From contig NZ_JBBMER010000005.1 in assembly GCF_040096455.1 (NCBI RefSeq), positions 124,001-188,000 of the forward strand: a stretch of DNA of 64,000 nt. Reading direction: 5' to 3'. Source of the DNA: Lachnospira rogosae. GTDB taxonomy: Bacteria > Bacillota > Clostridia > Lachnospirales > Lachnospiraceae. Position numbers and translations under genes: made by a program. This document shows, piece after piece, positions 45,336 through 55,071 of the stretch. The notes below the pieces were generated by a model. That model saw nothing but the letters and a program-made list of their open reading frames with translations, ran no database searches and had not been told where the DNA came from. Each line of letters starts with the position of its first letter. The stretch's first letter is position 1.

Positions 45336-45391
45336 TATGCTGACATTACTCAGGACTTTTATATTTCTATGTTCTATATAATGCCAGCATA
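45336..45391. terminator. Long hairpin between convergent genes
   Basis: TATGCTGACATTA (45336-45348) pairs with TAATGCCAGCATA (45379-45391), 13 bp with one mismatch, loop about 30 nt. It lies between the convergent ferredoxin and larC genes and may end both transcripts. Confidence 0.4.
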
Positions 45392-45421
45392 TAATTTCTT
45401 GTAACAGTCTTTAATTATTTT

Positions 45422-46690
45422 TTATTCTCCTATATTCCCAATTATATCCCTCAATGGCACATTTTCTGCCTCACATATGCTCTTAATAGTTTCATATTCA
45501 GGATATCTCTTAACTTTGCCATTAGGAAGCGTACACACCTTTACGTCAATTTCACCATATGGTGTACTGACTTTTTCAATTTTTCTTGGAAGAATTGTTC
45601 TCTTCATTGCACAACGTCTTATTCCTATTGTCGTTGTTTCCTCAAATATGATATTTTCCATAGTCGTAATATCTTCCTTGCAGCATATTACAACAAGCTC
45701 ATATGCAGGTCTGTTCTTTTTCATATATATAGGAAGAAAATGCACTTCTCTTGCACCCGCCTTATACAGGCGCTCCATAGTGTATCCTAATATCTCTGAC
45801 GAACAGTCATCAATATCCGTTTCCAGCTTATATATTAAGTCAGCATTTTCGTCTAAGCTTTCACTATTACTCTCAATAAGCATTGCCCTTAATACTCCCG
45901 GAAGCTCATACTCTCTCTTGCCTGCACCATATCCAGTCTTCTTTATTGTAAAATGCTGTGGAAGTGCTGTATCTGTTCTTACAGCCGCTACAATCGCCGC
46001 TCCCGTTGGCGTTACAAGTTCGCCTTTAATATTGGTATTGCTTAATTCTATATTATAAGCTGATGTTATATTAAGAACCGCTGGCACTGGTACTGGAATT
46101 ATTCCGTGCTGGCACCTTATTGTTCCAGTTCCCTCGCTGATACCTGGAACATACACCCTGTCTATATGCAGGTTATCGAAGCATACAGCAAACGCCACTA
46201 TATCCACAATCGAGTCTACTGCACCAACCTCGTGAAAATGAACATTTTCAATATCTGTAGCGTGTGCCTTGGCTTCTGCTTCTGCTAATATTCTGAATAT
46301 TTTCTTAGCAAGCTTTTCTGCATTCTCAGTAAGCTGTGTCTGCTCTATAATAGAATATATTTCTTTCAGCCCCCTGTGGCTGTGATGTGCTGAATGAGTA
46401 TGCGAATGTACATTTTCAAAATTGTGCGTATGCCCTTCGCCATTAAGATGTCCATACAGATATTCCATATCGTGGTCGTGGTTCTCGTGTCCGCTGTCCA
46501 GCACTACATTAAAATCACACGAATCTATACCATTCTTTTTAACTCTTGTTATCTTAACCTCATAACCTGTCAGAGGCATAGTTGCAAGTGTTTTTAACAA
46601 ATATTCTTTATCCGCTCCGGCATCAAGAAGTGCCGCAACAGACATATCTCCGCTTATTCCTGAATAACATTCAAGATATAATTCTCTCAT
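45422..46690 (-). CDS. larC: Nickel-pincer cofactor protein LarC (DUF111)
   Basis: A 422-residue LarC/DUF111 protein. N-terminal MRELYLECYSGISGDMSVAAL is diagnostic. A His-rich stretch (HENHDHDMEYLYGH, HSHTHSAHHSHRG) lies near residues 70-110, probably for nickel. The conserved TPTGAAIVAAV and the C-terminal LETDIDDCSSEILGY follow. LarC inserts nickel into the pincer nucleotide of lactate racemase and relatives. No larA, larB or larE is in the window. The start follows GAGG. Downstream of the trxA-linked repeats and behind a terminator, so it is its own unit. Confidence 0.95.
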   Translation of the reverse strand: MRELYLECYSGISGDMSVAALLDAGADKEYLLKTLATMPLTGYEVKITRVKKNGIDSCDFNVVLDSGHENHDHDMEYLYGHLNGEGHTHNFENVHSHTHSAHHSHRGLKEIYSIIEQTQLTENAEKLAKKIFRILAEAEAKAHATDIENVHFHEVGAVDSIVDIVAFAVCFDNLHIDRVYVPGISEGTGTIRCQHGIIPVPVPAVLNITSAYNIELSNTNIKGELVTPTGAAIVAAVRTDTALPQHFTIKKTGYGAGKREYELPGVLRAMLIESNSESLDENADLIYKLETDIDDCSSEILGYTMERLYKAGAREVHFLPIYMKKNRPAYELVVICCKEDITTMENIIFEETTTIGIRRCAMKRTILPRKIEKVSTPYGEIDVKVCTLPNGKVKRYPEYETIKSICEAENVPLRDIIGNIGE

Positions 46691-46723
46691 ATATGTATAA
46701 CCTCATTTCTTAGCAAATGTAGT

Positions 46724-46770
46724 AAAAAGGCAAGCATCATTCATCTAGATAATAAATCTGATGCTGTGCC
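46724..46770 (-). terminator. Terminator of the trxA transcript
   Basis: On the minus strand, a stem from 46759-46770 (GGCACAGCATCA) to 46729-46739 (TGATGCTTGCC), one bulge, followed by TTTTT (46724-46728). It lies after the 79-bp repeats and before larC. Confidence 0.65.
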
Positions 46771-46788
46771 TGCCCTTTCCTTGTTTAC

Positions 46789-47025
46789 GATATAATATGA
46801 CTACTTCGTAGTCACTTAGAAGTTTCTTCGAAACTTCGTATGCGTTGAAAAACAACGCAGAAATTATGATATAATATGACTACTTCGTAGTCACTTAGAA
46901 GTTTCTTCGAAACTTCAGATGCGTTGAAGAACAACGCAGAAAATATGATATAATATGACTACTTCGTAGTCACTTAGAAGTTTCTTCGAAACTTCAGATG
47001 CGCTGAAAAGCTGCGCAAATAGTTA
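46789..47025. repeat. Three tandem 79-bp repeats, each with three hairpins
   Basis: Units start at 46789, 46868 and 46947, each with GATATAATATGAC. Each unit carries GACTAC-TTC-GTAGTC, then AAGTTTC-TTC-GAAACTT, then a TGCG...CGCA hairpin. Units 1 and 2 are almost identical. In unit 3 the third hairpin changes at both partners of one base pair (T-A to C-G), keeping the stem. The array lies between the trxA stop and its terminator, so it would be in the trxA 3' untranslated RNA. Confidence 0.9.
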
Positions 47026-47033
47026 ACATTTAT

Positions 47034-47345
47034 TTACTGGCCTATGAATTCCATAACCTGTTCTTCACCTATAAAGCCTATATTAGTTGCAGCAACTTCT
47101 CCGTTCTTAAATAAAAGAAGGGTTGGTATTGAAGCTACCTTATACTGTAATGCAAGATTAAGTTCCTTATCTGTATCAATCTTACATATCTTTACATCGT
47201 CCTGCTTTGCCGCTACTTCCTCAAGGACTGGTGCAAGCATCTGGCAAGGTCCACACCATGTTGCCCAGAAATCTACAAGCACTGGCTTATCCGACTCAAG
47301 TACCTCCTGTTTAAATGTTGCTTCTGTAACGTGAATAATCTCCAT
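47034..47345 (-). CDS. trxA: Thioredoxin
   Basis: A 103-residue thioredoxin of standard length. The active site is FWATWCGPCQM (Cys31, Cys34), with the conserved cis-proline in KVASIPTLLLF. It reduces disulfides in the cytoplasm. The ribosome site is AAGGAG. It follows the 119-residue gene by 2 nt and is followed by the 79-bp repeat array and a terminator. No thioredoxin reductase is next to it in the window. Confidence 0.96.
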   Translation of the reverse strand: MEIIHVTEATFKQEVLESDKPVLVDFWATWCGPCQMLAPVLEEVAAKQDDVKICKIDTDKELNLALQYKVASIPTLLLFKNGEVAATNIGFIGEEQVMEFIGQ

Positions 47346-47347
47346 AA

Positions 47348-47707
47348 TTATCTCCTTTCGTTTTTCTTTTCAATCTCCATATGATATAATATTTTATTCA
47401 ATGTCCACGACTTGTTAGTCTTAGTCATAACAGCCTTGTAATCGACATTAAGATTGTTGTTTCTGATACCAAATAAAAGCTTGTCCAGATGTTTCTGTGT
47501 AACATCACAGAATATAACTATGCTTTTATCTTTATTAATAAATGGCATAATATCATCAGTTCTGTAATCCTGACTATATGCCAGTACATTTTCTAATGTA
47601 TCTGAAAGCTTAGTATTGTCAATAACTATGCTTTTTATTCGCATATTAGCCGCCATTGTTATAATCTTTCTGGCATCAGCTACATTATATATTATAATCT
47701 TTTCCAT
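47348..47707 (-). CDS. 119-residue hypothetical protein
   Basis: A small alpha/beta protein starting MEKIIIYNVADARKIITMAA with DKSIVIFCDVTQKHLDKLLF in the middle. It resembles the DUF3783-type proteins of clostridia in size and flavour, though I cannot confirm this. The ATG at 47707 follows GAGGA; a TTG at 47713 is less likely. It is cotranscribed with trxA (2 nt gap). Function unknown. Confidence 0.7.
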   Translation of the reverse strand: MEKIIIYNVADARKIITMAANMRIKSIVIDNTKLSDTLENVLAYSQDYRTDDIMPFINKDKSIVIFCDVTQKHLDKLLFGIRNNNLNVDYKAVMTKTNKSWTLNKILYHMEIEKKNERR

Positions 47708-47787
47708 ATACAATCCTCATTATCCAAACATTTTATTTAATTAATACAATTCCTAAAATCACCAGCAGCCCGGAACTCACATTAAAA

Positions 47788-48753
47788 TCACTTAATCATT
47801 CTCTTAATTTCATTCAGTTCTTCCTCGTGCTTTCTTGAAATAGCACCCGGATTACGTTTCATAATTCTGAATACGCTCTTGTAGTTTCTTCCAGTATCAG
47901 CCTTAAGATTTACCTTTTCATTTTCAAGTGTTTCTAAAAGCTGGTTAGCCGCCTTCTCGTCCATAATCTTATTCTTAAGACTCTCTTTAACAGCCTCTGT
48001 CATTCTCTGTAAGGTTGCAAGCTTAACACCTTTTCTTTCATTCATATCATTCTCGAATGAAATTCTACCCTTAAGCTTACCCACTGAACCTGCCTTATTC
48101 ATAACACTTGCTTTACCTTCAGCGAATTTTTCTTTCATTTTATTATAATCATCTTCAACAAATGCTGAGGCAACCTCAAGTCTTTTGGCAAGAATTCTTA
48201 TCTGTTCATTACTATTAGCAAGCTTTTCAATTGCAGCCTTCAAATCCATAGCTTCATTGAATGACTGTGTAAAGTCAACTGCCATAGCTATTGTCAAGAC
48301 AAATGCTATTATGTCCGTAATTGTATCTGGAAGCATATATACAATTCCCTCTATAGGTCTGTGTACAATTCTTACAAGAAGAACAGAGAACACACCCCAG
48401 CCTAATGATACGAACAGACATATATGTCCCATTAAATTTAATGGCTGATTACTGTAATCCCAGTATCTTACGCCGAACATTTTCTCCATACAATATCCTG
48501 TAACAAATTCAAGTATTGTTGATGATATCATTCCAAACAGGAATATTAAAGCTATATTATCCCTTACTCCTATAGTACTTACCAATATTACCATTGCACC
48601 TGAACCATATATTGGAAGTGCTGGTCCATGAAGAAATCCCCTGTTTACCCACTTTCCTTTTCTGGCTGATACATAACAACATTCCCATACCCAACCAAAG
48701 AAACAATATATATAAAAGAATAATAACCACTGCGATACAGTATATGCCTGCAT
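47788..48753 (-). CDS. PF06541-type membrane protein (putative ABC-type IV)
   Basis: A 321-residue protein. The N-terminal 160 residues hold about five membrane helices with the family pattern FFGWVWECCYVSARKGKWVN and GFLHGPALPIYGSGA, typical of PF06541 (putative ABC-transporter type IV, CmpB-like). The C-terminal half is a long charged helical/coiled-coil region. The domain function is not established despite the transporter label. The ATG at 48753 follows ATGGAGG. It precedes the trxA unit in the same direction with an 80-nt gap. Confidence 0.85.
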   Translation of the reverse strand: MQAYTVSQWLLFFYIYCFFGWVWECCYVSARKGKWVNRGFLHGPALPIYGSGAMVILVSTIGVRDNIALIFLFGMISSTILEFVTGYCMEKMFGVRYWDYSNQPLNLMGHICLFVSLGWGVFSVLLVRIVHRPIEGIVYMLPDTITDIIAFVLTIAMAVDFTQSFNEAMDLKAAIEKLANSNEQIRILAKRLEVASAFVEDDYNKMKEKFAEGKASVMNKAGSVGKLKGRISFENDMNERKGVKLATLQRMTEAVKESLKNKIMDEKAANQLLETLENEKVNLKADTGRNYKSVFRIMKRNPGAISRKHEEELNEIKRMIK

Positions 48754-48992
48754 TGTAGCCTCCATTTCTATTAATTACAACATAATAATTACAATATAAA
48801 ATATGTAACATTTTACCACTTATAATTATTAATTACAAACAGCCAAGCCTTAAAAAACTTGTTATTTATACTTTTTTAATATTCTGACATTCCGCTTTCT
48901 TAGGTTATATATATTTCCTGTTATATAAAAGTAAATTCCTGCCAGTACCTTATAGCACCCGACAGGAATTCACCTTTAACTTTGGTATGAAT

Positions 48993-49337
48993 TTAGTTCC
49001 ACATAAGATTTCTGAACTTTTGTTTGAATTTTTTACTACATATTAGTTCTGTTCCCTCTCTTAATATTATCGAATTAACCGTCATACTACTCACATTCAT
49101 ACAATTAACTATCTCCGACTCATTAATGTACTCAAACCCATATTTCCCCAATAAATTATATACATCCTTCATCTTCCCATAAAATCTATCACTGGCATTA
49201 TTCGTATGAATCATAATAATTCTGTTGGCACAGCTTATATAGTTGATTTCATCAATTCTGATGCGTACTACTTTAATGCTATTACCATATATTAATACTC
49301 TGGTATCCTCATTAAGAACCATCTTATATGTGTTCAT
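48993..49337 (-). CDS. Stand-alone LytTR-like DNA-binding protein
   Basis: A 114-residue protein matching a lone LytTR domain: INYISCANRIIMIHT, RFYGKMKDVYNLLGKYGFEY, then VNSIILREGTELICSKKFKQ and the final helix. The recurring pattern (beta strands, 'IVN' block, 'ILREGTEL..SKKFKQKF') fits, although the usual R/H in the 'F.R.H.S' stretch is replaced (FEYINESEIVN). Such single-domain forms regulate nearby or envelope genes. The start has AAGGAGAG. It is a single gene; target unknown. Confidence 0.72.
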   Translation of the reverse strand: MNTYKMVLNEDTRVLIYGNSIKVVRIRIDEINYISCANRIIMIHTNNASDRFYGKMKDVYNLLGKYGFEYINESEIVNCMNVSSMTVNSIILREGTELICSKKFKQKFRNLMWN

Positions 49338-49440
49338 ATTCCGTCCCTCTCCTTATCTTTAGTGATGCGGTGAAATCGGAACTGCCATATATAATTTTAT
49401 TACAATTCATATATGACGTAAACAGCCTTATATGCAATAT

Positions 49441-50406
49441 TTATCTTATGCAAATGTATACAAGGTAAGCCACATATGATACAAGCATAACTGCACCATG
49501 CCAGTTGACAAGCTTTTTCTTTGACCACGCGAATATCCATACAACCACACTCATAACAACAAGAATAGCAATGTCGATAAGATTTTCTGTTACAAATGCT
49601 ACAGGACTTATTGCCCCAGCAACACCCAATACAAGAAGAATATTAAAAATGTTAGAGCCGATGACATTTCCCAATGCCATATCCACTTCATTCTTCTTAG
49701 CCGCAACGATTGATGTAACAAGCTCTGGAAGACTTGTTCCTAGTGCAACTATTGTAAGTCCGATAAGATTCTGGCTTATACCAAATCCAGTTGCAATTGT
49801 GGAAGCTCCATCAACAACAAAATCACCACCGAACTTAATAGCTACTGCTCCACCAATAATGTATACAATACACTGCCATACTGGAAGAATTTTTATCTCT
49901 TCATCAACCTCTTCTTCAAGTTCTTTATTAAGTGCCTCGTTACGTGCATTTTTAGCTGATACAATCATCAAGCAAAGGTAAACTGCGAATATTACAAGAA
50001 ATACTATTCCGTCAATTCTTCCAAGTGTCATTCCAACAGCACCAAGTGCCGCAAGAAGAATGGCACATATGATAGAAAATGGAAATTCTTTCTTTAAAGT
50101 ATCTTTTGATACCGCCAATGGTGTAAATAATGCACATACACCACACACAACCATAAGGTTAAATATATTAGAACCTATTACATTACTTACAGCTAAAGCA
50201 TTATTATTGTTAAGTGAAGCTGTAACACTAACTGCACATTCTGGCAGACTTGTACCCATAGCTACAATTGTAAGTCCGATTATCATTGAAGGTACTTTTA
50301 ATCTTTTCGCAACTGACGAACTTCCGTCAACAAAGAAATCTGCTCCCTTTATAAGAAGCACAAAACCTATAATAAGCAGTAATAATGCCAATAACATTTC
50401 TTTCAT
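49441..50406 (-). CDS. CaCA-family sodium/calcium exchanger (YrbG-like)
   Basis: A 321-residue cation exchanger of the CaCA family. Both inverted-repeat signature blocks are visible: IVAMGTSLPECAVSVTASL and IVALGTSLPELVTSIVAAKK, each followed by NVIGSNIFN. About ten membrane helices. It exchanges Ca2+ (possibly Mn2+) for Na+ or H+. The start has GAGGATT. It is 39 nt after mntP in the same direction and has no own promoter that I can see, so it is probably under the same Mn2+ riboswitch. Confidence 0.93.
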   Translation of the reverse strand: MKEMLLALLLLIIGFVLLIKGADFFVDGSSSVAKRLKVPSMIIGLTIVAMGTSLPECAVSVTASLNNNNALAVSNVIGSNIFNLMVVCGVCALFTPLAVSKDTLKKEFPFSIICAILLAALGAVGMTLGRIDGIVFLVIFAVYLCLMIVSAKNARNEALNKELEEEVDEEIKILPVWQCIVYIIGGAVAIKFGGDFVVDGASTIATGFGISQNLIGLTIVALGTSLPELVTSIVAAKKNEVDMALGNVIGSNIFNILLVLGVAGAISPVAFVTENLIDIAILVVMSVVVWIFAWSKKKLVNWHGAVMLVSYVAYLVYICIR

Positions 50407-50445
50407 ATATTAATCCTCATTTCTTACTTAATTATAATATTATAA

Positions 50446-51003
50446 CTAAAGTATTCCCAAACCGTCAAGTAATATCTTAATTCCTATAAGAATAAGAATA
50501 ATCCCTCCACAAAGTTCTGCTTTAGACTGATATTTATCACCAAATATACTTCCAATTTTAACACCTGCCGCTGAACAGACAAATGTAATACAGCCTATAA
50601 ATAATACCGCTGGAAGAATGGCAACCTTAAGGAATGCTAATGACACGCCTACTGCAAGTGCATCAATACTTGTTGCAATTGCAAGTAATAACATACTCTT
50701 AAATCCCATATCATTGCTGACATTTTCTTCTTCCCCTAATGACTCCTTAATCATATTACCACCAATTGCAAGAAGAAGTGCAAATGCAACCCAGTGTGAA
50801 TATCTGGTAACCATATCGGCAAACAGACTTCCGAGATAATAGCCAATAAGCGGCATCAATGCCTGAAATCCACCAAACCACGCACCGGCAATGCACATAT
50901 GCTTAGGCTTTATCTTTCCAAGCGACAAGCCCTTACATATAGATACAGCAAAAGCATCCATTGAAAGTCCTACTGCCAGTATAAATAATTCAACAATACT
51001 CAT
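50446..51003 (-). CDS. mntP: Manganese efflux pump MntP
   Basis: A 185-residue MntP-family exporter with six membrane helices. The two conserved repeats have VGLSMDAFAVSICKGLSLG at the N-terminus and ATSIDALAVGVSLAFLKV in the second half, including the paired aspartates in SMDA and SIDA. It exports Mn2+. The start has GAGGACAA. A yybP-ykoY-type riboswitch lies 110 nt upstream on the same strand, as is common for this gene. Confidence 0.96.
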   Translation of the reverse strand: MSIVELFILAVGLSMDAFAVSICKGLSLGKIKPKHMCIAGAWFGGFQALMPLIGYYLGSLFADMVTRYSHWVAFALLLAIGGNMIKESLGEEENVSNDMGFKSMLLLAIATSIDALAVGVSLAFLKVAILPAVLFIGCITFVCSAAGVKIGSIFGDKYQSKAELCGGIILILIGIKILLDGLGIL

Positions 51004-51116
51004 TTCTTAATTGTCCTCATTTCTATATTTTATCTGTTGCTCCAAGAAAGATTATAACCAATTGTCATATCATATATAATAATTGATGTTTTAACGAAAA
51101 CGAATTCCAGTTATAT

Positions 51117-51245
51117 AAAAAAGACCCGCAGACAGTACTGATACTGTCCACGAGTCTCATCATTTAAAGTAATACCGGGCTTATAAGCCATTATGTCGAT
51201 ATAACTGCATATATAAATATGCCGATTACTCCCTCTAGGAATTAG
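51117..51245 (-). ncRNA. yybP-ykoY Mn2+ riboswitch with terminator
   Basis: On the minus strand the order is: GAGGGAGTA (51228-51236), a variable hairpin, CGACATAATGGC, GCCCGGTATTACTTTAAATG and GATGAGACTCG, which match the conserved blocks of the yybP-ykoY class. The expression platform is a 15-bp stem with some wobble pairs (51142-51156 with 51123-51137) followed by a T-run (51117-51122). The class binds Mn2+ and raises expression of Mn exporters. It fits the downstream mntP. Confidence 0.85.
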
Positions 51246-51313
51246 CTTATTGATAATTTATCATCAATAGTCTGATTTTGCAATGTTTTTTTTCGCATAC
51301 ATATTTATCAGAG

Positions 51314-53653
51314 TTATAAAATTCCAGCAATAATATATGTAATTAATGCCGCAATCCATGCTACAACACACTGAATAACTACAACATATGCTGCCCATTT
51401 ACCTCCAAGTTCTTTTTTAACTGAGGCAATTGCCGCAACACAAGGTGTATACAAAAGACAGAACACAAGAAATGACATTGCACCCGCAGCTGATATAACA
51501 GATACCATCTCTATCGTACTTCCAAATAGAATTGATATCGTAGATACTACACTTTCCTTTGCCATTACGCCTGTAAGTATAGCTGTTACAAGTCTCCAGT
51601 CTCCAAATCCTAATGGTTTAAACAACGGAGTAATCATACCTGCTAATACAGCAAGTATACTCTGTCTTGAATCTGCCACAACGTTAAGCCTTATATCAAA
51701 ATTCTGCATAAACCATATAAGTATTGTTGCAATAAATATAATAGAAAATGCTTTCTGTAAGAAATCCTTTGCCTTTTCCCATAACAAATGTACCACATTC
51801 TTAGCACCAGGCATTCTGTAATTAGGAAGCTCCATAACAAATGGAACTGGTTCTCCCTTAAATAATGTCTTTTTAAATATAAACGCCATAATTATTCCAA
51901 CAATAATTCCTATAAAATACATACCTATCATAACAAGCGCTGCATAATGTGGGAAAAATGCTGCTGAGAAAAAGGCATATATAGGTACTTTTGCTGAACA
52001 ACTCATAAATGGTGTTAAAAGAACTGTCATCCTACGGTCTCTTTCAGATGAAAGTGTACGGCTTGCCATAACTCCTGGAACACTACATCCAAAACCAATT
52101 AACATAGGCACTATACTTCTTCCTGATAATCCAAGTTTACGTAAGAGCTTATCCATAATAAATGCGACTCTTGCCATATAACCGCTATCTTCAAGAATTG
52201 ATAAAAAGAAGAATAATGTTACGATTATCGGAAGAAAGCTTAATACACTACCAACCCCATTGAATATTCCATCTATGATAAGTGCATGCAATACCGAATT
52301 AACATTCATTGCTGTCAGAAGATTATCAACCCCATTTGTAACAAATGTAATTAAAATATCAAGTACATTGGAGAGTGCCGCACCTATAACATTAAATGTA
52401 AGATAAAACACAAGTCCCATAATTGCTATAAACATTGGGATACCTGTATATTTACCAGTAAGAAGCTTATCAATCTTCTGGCTTCGTATTCTTTCCTTAC
52501 TTTCTCTTGGCTTTACAACCGTATTCTTACAGACATCTTCAATATAAGCAAATCTCATATCTGCTATAGCTGAGGCTCTATCCATTCCACATTCTTCTTC
52601 CATCTGTACTATAATGTGTTCAATCATTTCTTTTTCATTCTGCTCAAGTTCAAGATGCTTAAGTACAAGTGAATCCCCCTCAACAACCTTGGAGGCTGCA
52701 AATCTTTCAGGGTATCCTGCTTTGTCTGCATGGTCACTTATAAGCGACATAATGCCATGTATACATCTATGAACCGCACTGTCCTTGGAACAAAAATCTG
52801 ATATCTGTGGTTTTTCCTGATATTTTGCAACGTGAATGGCATGACTTACCAGTTCTTCTATGCCCTCACCTTTAGCCGCTGATATTGGTATAACCGGAAC
52901 TCCAAGCAATTCCTCAATTGCGTTAATTCTTACAGAACCTCCATTGACTCTTACCTCATCCATCATATTAAGTGCAATTACCATAGGAATTCCTAATTCC
53001 ATAAGCTGCATTGACAGATAAAGGTTTCTTTCAATATTAGTAGCATCTAATATATTAATAATACCTTTAGGTTTGTCCATAAGCAGAAATTCCCTTGTTA
53101 CTATTTCTTCACTGCTATATGGTGACATTGAATATATTCCTGGCAAATCTGTTATAAGTGTATCAGGATAACCTTTTATAACTCCGTCTTTTCTATCAAC
53201 TGTAACACCTGGAAAATTACCTATATGCTGATTGGAGCCTGTTAATACATTAAAAAGAGTTGTTTTTCCACAATTCTGGTTGCCTACAAGTGCAAATGTC
53301 AGCTTTTCATCATCTGGAAGAGGATTTTCATTTTCCTTATCGTGATACCTGCCTCCTTCACCAAATCCCGGATGTTCCTTTACTATACTATTCATTTTAA
53401 CATTTTCCACAGCTTTATTATCAATACAATAAGGCTCACTTACCTCTATCTGTTCTGCATCTGAAAGTCTTATGGTAAGCTCATAGCTATGAATTCTTAA
53501 TTCAACAGGGTCACCCATAGGAGCATATTTTATAACTGTAACTTCTGCACCCTGAATAAGTCCCATATCCAGAAAATGTTGTCTTAATGCACCATCTCCA
53601 CCTACTTTTAATATTGTAGCACTTTTACCTGCTGGCAAATCTTTTATTGTCAC
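51314..53653 (-). CDS. feoB: FeoA-FeoB fusion, ferrous iron transporter
   Basis: A 779-residue fusion. Residues 1-75 are a FeoA domain (MTIKDLPAGKSATILKVGG, MGLIQGAEVTV). From about 120 comes the FeoB G domain: VGNQNCGKTTLFNVLTGS (G1), DLPGIYSM (G3), ALNMMDE (G4). Then membrane Gate domains with PMLIGFGCSVPGVMASR and a helical end. It imports Fe2+ with GTP hydrolysis. The start is GTG at 53653 with AGGAGGT. FeoA normally is a separate small protein; the fusion is a known variant. It is monocistronic as far as seen. Confidence 0.96.
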   Translation of the reverse strand: MTIKDLPAGKSATILKVGGDGALRQHFLDMGLIQGAEVTVIKYAPMGDPVELRIHSYELTIRLSDAEQIEVSEPYCIDNKAVENVKMNSIVKEHPGFGEGGRYHDKENENPLPDDEKLTFALVGNQNCGKTTLFNVLTGSNQHIGNFPGVTVDRKDGVIKGYPDTLITDLPGIYSMSPYSSEEIVTREFLLMDKPKGIINILDATNIERNLYLSMQLMELGIPMVIALNMMDEVRVNGGSVRINAIEELLGVPVIPISAAKGEGIEELVSHAIHVAKYQEKPQISDFCSKDSAVHRCIHGIMSLISDHADKAGYPERFAASKVVEGDSLVLKHLELEQNEKEMIEHIIVQMEEECGMDRASAIADMRFAYIEDVCKNTVVKPRESKERIRSQKIDKLLTGKYTGIPMFIAIMGLVFYLTFNVIGAALSNVLDILITFVTNGVDNLLTAMNVNSVLHALIIDGIFNGVGSVLSFLPIIVTLFFFLSILEDSGYMARVAFIMDKLLRKLGLSGRSIVPMLIGFGCSVPGVMASRTLSSERDRRMTVLLTPFMSCSAKVPIYAFFSAAFFPHYAALVMIGMYFIGIIVGIIMAFIFKKTLFKGEPVPFVMELPNYRMPGAKNVVHLLWEKAKDFLQKAFSIIFIATILIWFMQNFDIRLNVVADSRQSILAVLAGMITPLFKPLGFGDWRLVTAILTGVMAKESVVSTISILFGSTIEMVSVISAAGAMSFLVFCLLYTPCVAAIASVKKELGGKWAAYVVVIQCVVAWIAALITYIIAGIL

Positions 53654-53708
53654 AATCGTACCTCCTGTTATATATTCGAAATGTATCTTATTCGGCTAAA
53701 TATTATCT

Positions 53709-54911
53709 TTAACTTGTTAAATTTGTATTATCCTGCCTGCTTATTATGTCACTTCTATGCGTAATTCCTGTTATTCTGTCATATAGCATATTTCTTGTGC
53801 TGCTAAACAGACACAATAATAAATCAAATGCCATATATATTGTAATTAAAATACATATCACACATCCTGCTGTAACTGCCCATAATTTTACCCCTTCAAG
53901 TTCAATCGCCATACGATAAAAGTTATACGCATATAGTAATGAGGGTACACTTATTGTATATATTATAAAATATCTTATAAACAGCTTATACATTTTTATA
54001 TGTGGAACTTTATTAATAACCATATCTTTGCAGTCTATAAGACGTATATTAACCAGTGACTTGCCTATTGTCCGCCCTCTTGTAAGCTTTGTCGTAAGTG
54101 TGAACACAATAACGATATACAGCGATAAAATAACTACATATCTCACATCATATACCGAACCCAGCACCATTTTCCTGGTAATTATATGCTCGTGCCAAAG
54201 CAACAGCATAGCCGCCAGCACTGGAATCATTATAATTACCATATCAATTATCCACGCAACACCTCTCCTGAATTCAGATACAATCTGTCCTCTCTTATAT
54301 GCAGCCTCATCAAGTCTATCCCTTTTCGGAAGCATAAAAACTATAAGCGGTGTGCATACATAACCTAATACTCCACCTAATGTATTACATATAAGGTCAT
54401 CAACCTCAAAATACCTATATGGATATCTGTATATTCCATACAGTCCTGAAATCTGTGTCAATTCAAAGAACAGGCTGTACCCAAATGAAAATATAAGCAC
54501 CTGCCACCAGGGTCTTTTAAAATAATATCTAAGATATACTCCAAACGGAAATAACAGCAGTATATTAAATGCAGCCTGCCAGAAATCAAAACATTTAAAC
54601 AGGTTAACATATGTAGATGGCTGTGACAAAGTGACATTAGCTGTAGCTATAATTCTCCTTATTGCATCAAACGGAACAAGCAGGACACTCGCAGTATCTG
54701 GTGTAACCGAGCTTCTTGGAGGAAGTGGAAGCACTGTCATAAAATATGATGTCAGCATATAGAATATAAATGTATATACAATCCCCGTTCTAAGTATAAG
54801 GATTGAACCATATTTGTGATACTCATATAATATGTAAGGTATTGTAAATATTACAGCAAGTATAGGAAACACATAGCAGGCTGATATTATTGGTTTTAAA
54901 TATACTTCCAT
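53709..54911 (-). CDS. VanZ-RDD domain membrane protein
   Basis: A 400-residue integral membrane protein. The first half is VanZ-like (FNILLLFPFGVYLRYYFKRP, ELTQISGLYGIYRYPYRYFE, DLICNTLGGVLGY). The second half is an RDD domain (FRRGVAWIIDMVIIMIPVLA, RGRTIGKSLVNIRLIDCKD). VanZ homologues modify teicoplanin sensitivity; RDD proteins are uncharacterised ion-transport-like. The combination is seen in clostridia. The start follows AGGAG. It is transcribed away from uppP. Confidence 0.92.
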   Translation of the reverse strand: MEVYLKPIISACYVFPILAVIFTIPYILYEYHKYGSILILRTGIVYTFIFYMLTSYFMTVLPLPPRSSVTPDTASVLLVPFDAIRRIIATANVTLSQPSTYVNLFKCFDFWQAAFNILLLFPFGVYLRYYFKRPWWQVLIFSFGYSLFFELTQISGLYGIYRYPYRYFEVDDLICNTLGGVLGYVCTPLIVFMLPKRDRLDEAAYKRGQIVSEFRRGVAWIIDMVIIMIPVLAAMLLLWHEHIITRKMVLGSVYDVRYVVILSLYIVIVFTLTTKLTRGRTIGKSLVNIRLIDCKDMVINKVPHIKMYKLFIRYFIIYTISVPSLLYAYNFYRMAIELEGVKLWAVTAGCVICILITIYMAFDLLLCLFSSTRNMLYDRITGITHRSDIISRQDNTNLTS

Positions 54912-55071
54912 TAACTGACTCCTTGTTATCTTATTAAATATGCTTTAGTAATTATCAAATATCCGAATAAGTTTAACACGCATATTGGCTCTTATCAATA
55001 TTTTTTATCAATAACCGGTGTAAAGTGAAATTTATAAAAATTTGTTGTAAATTAGATAATTCACAGTTGAC

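Noticed and set aside
46789..47025. CRISPR array
   Set aside because: The units are contiguous 79-bp tandem repeats with no unique spacers, so they are not a CRISPR array. No cas genes are in the window.
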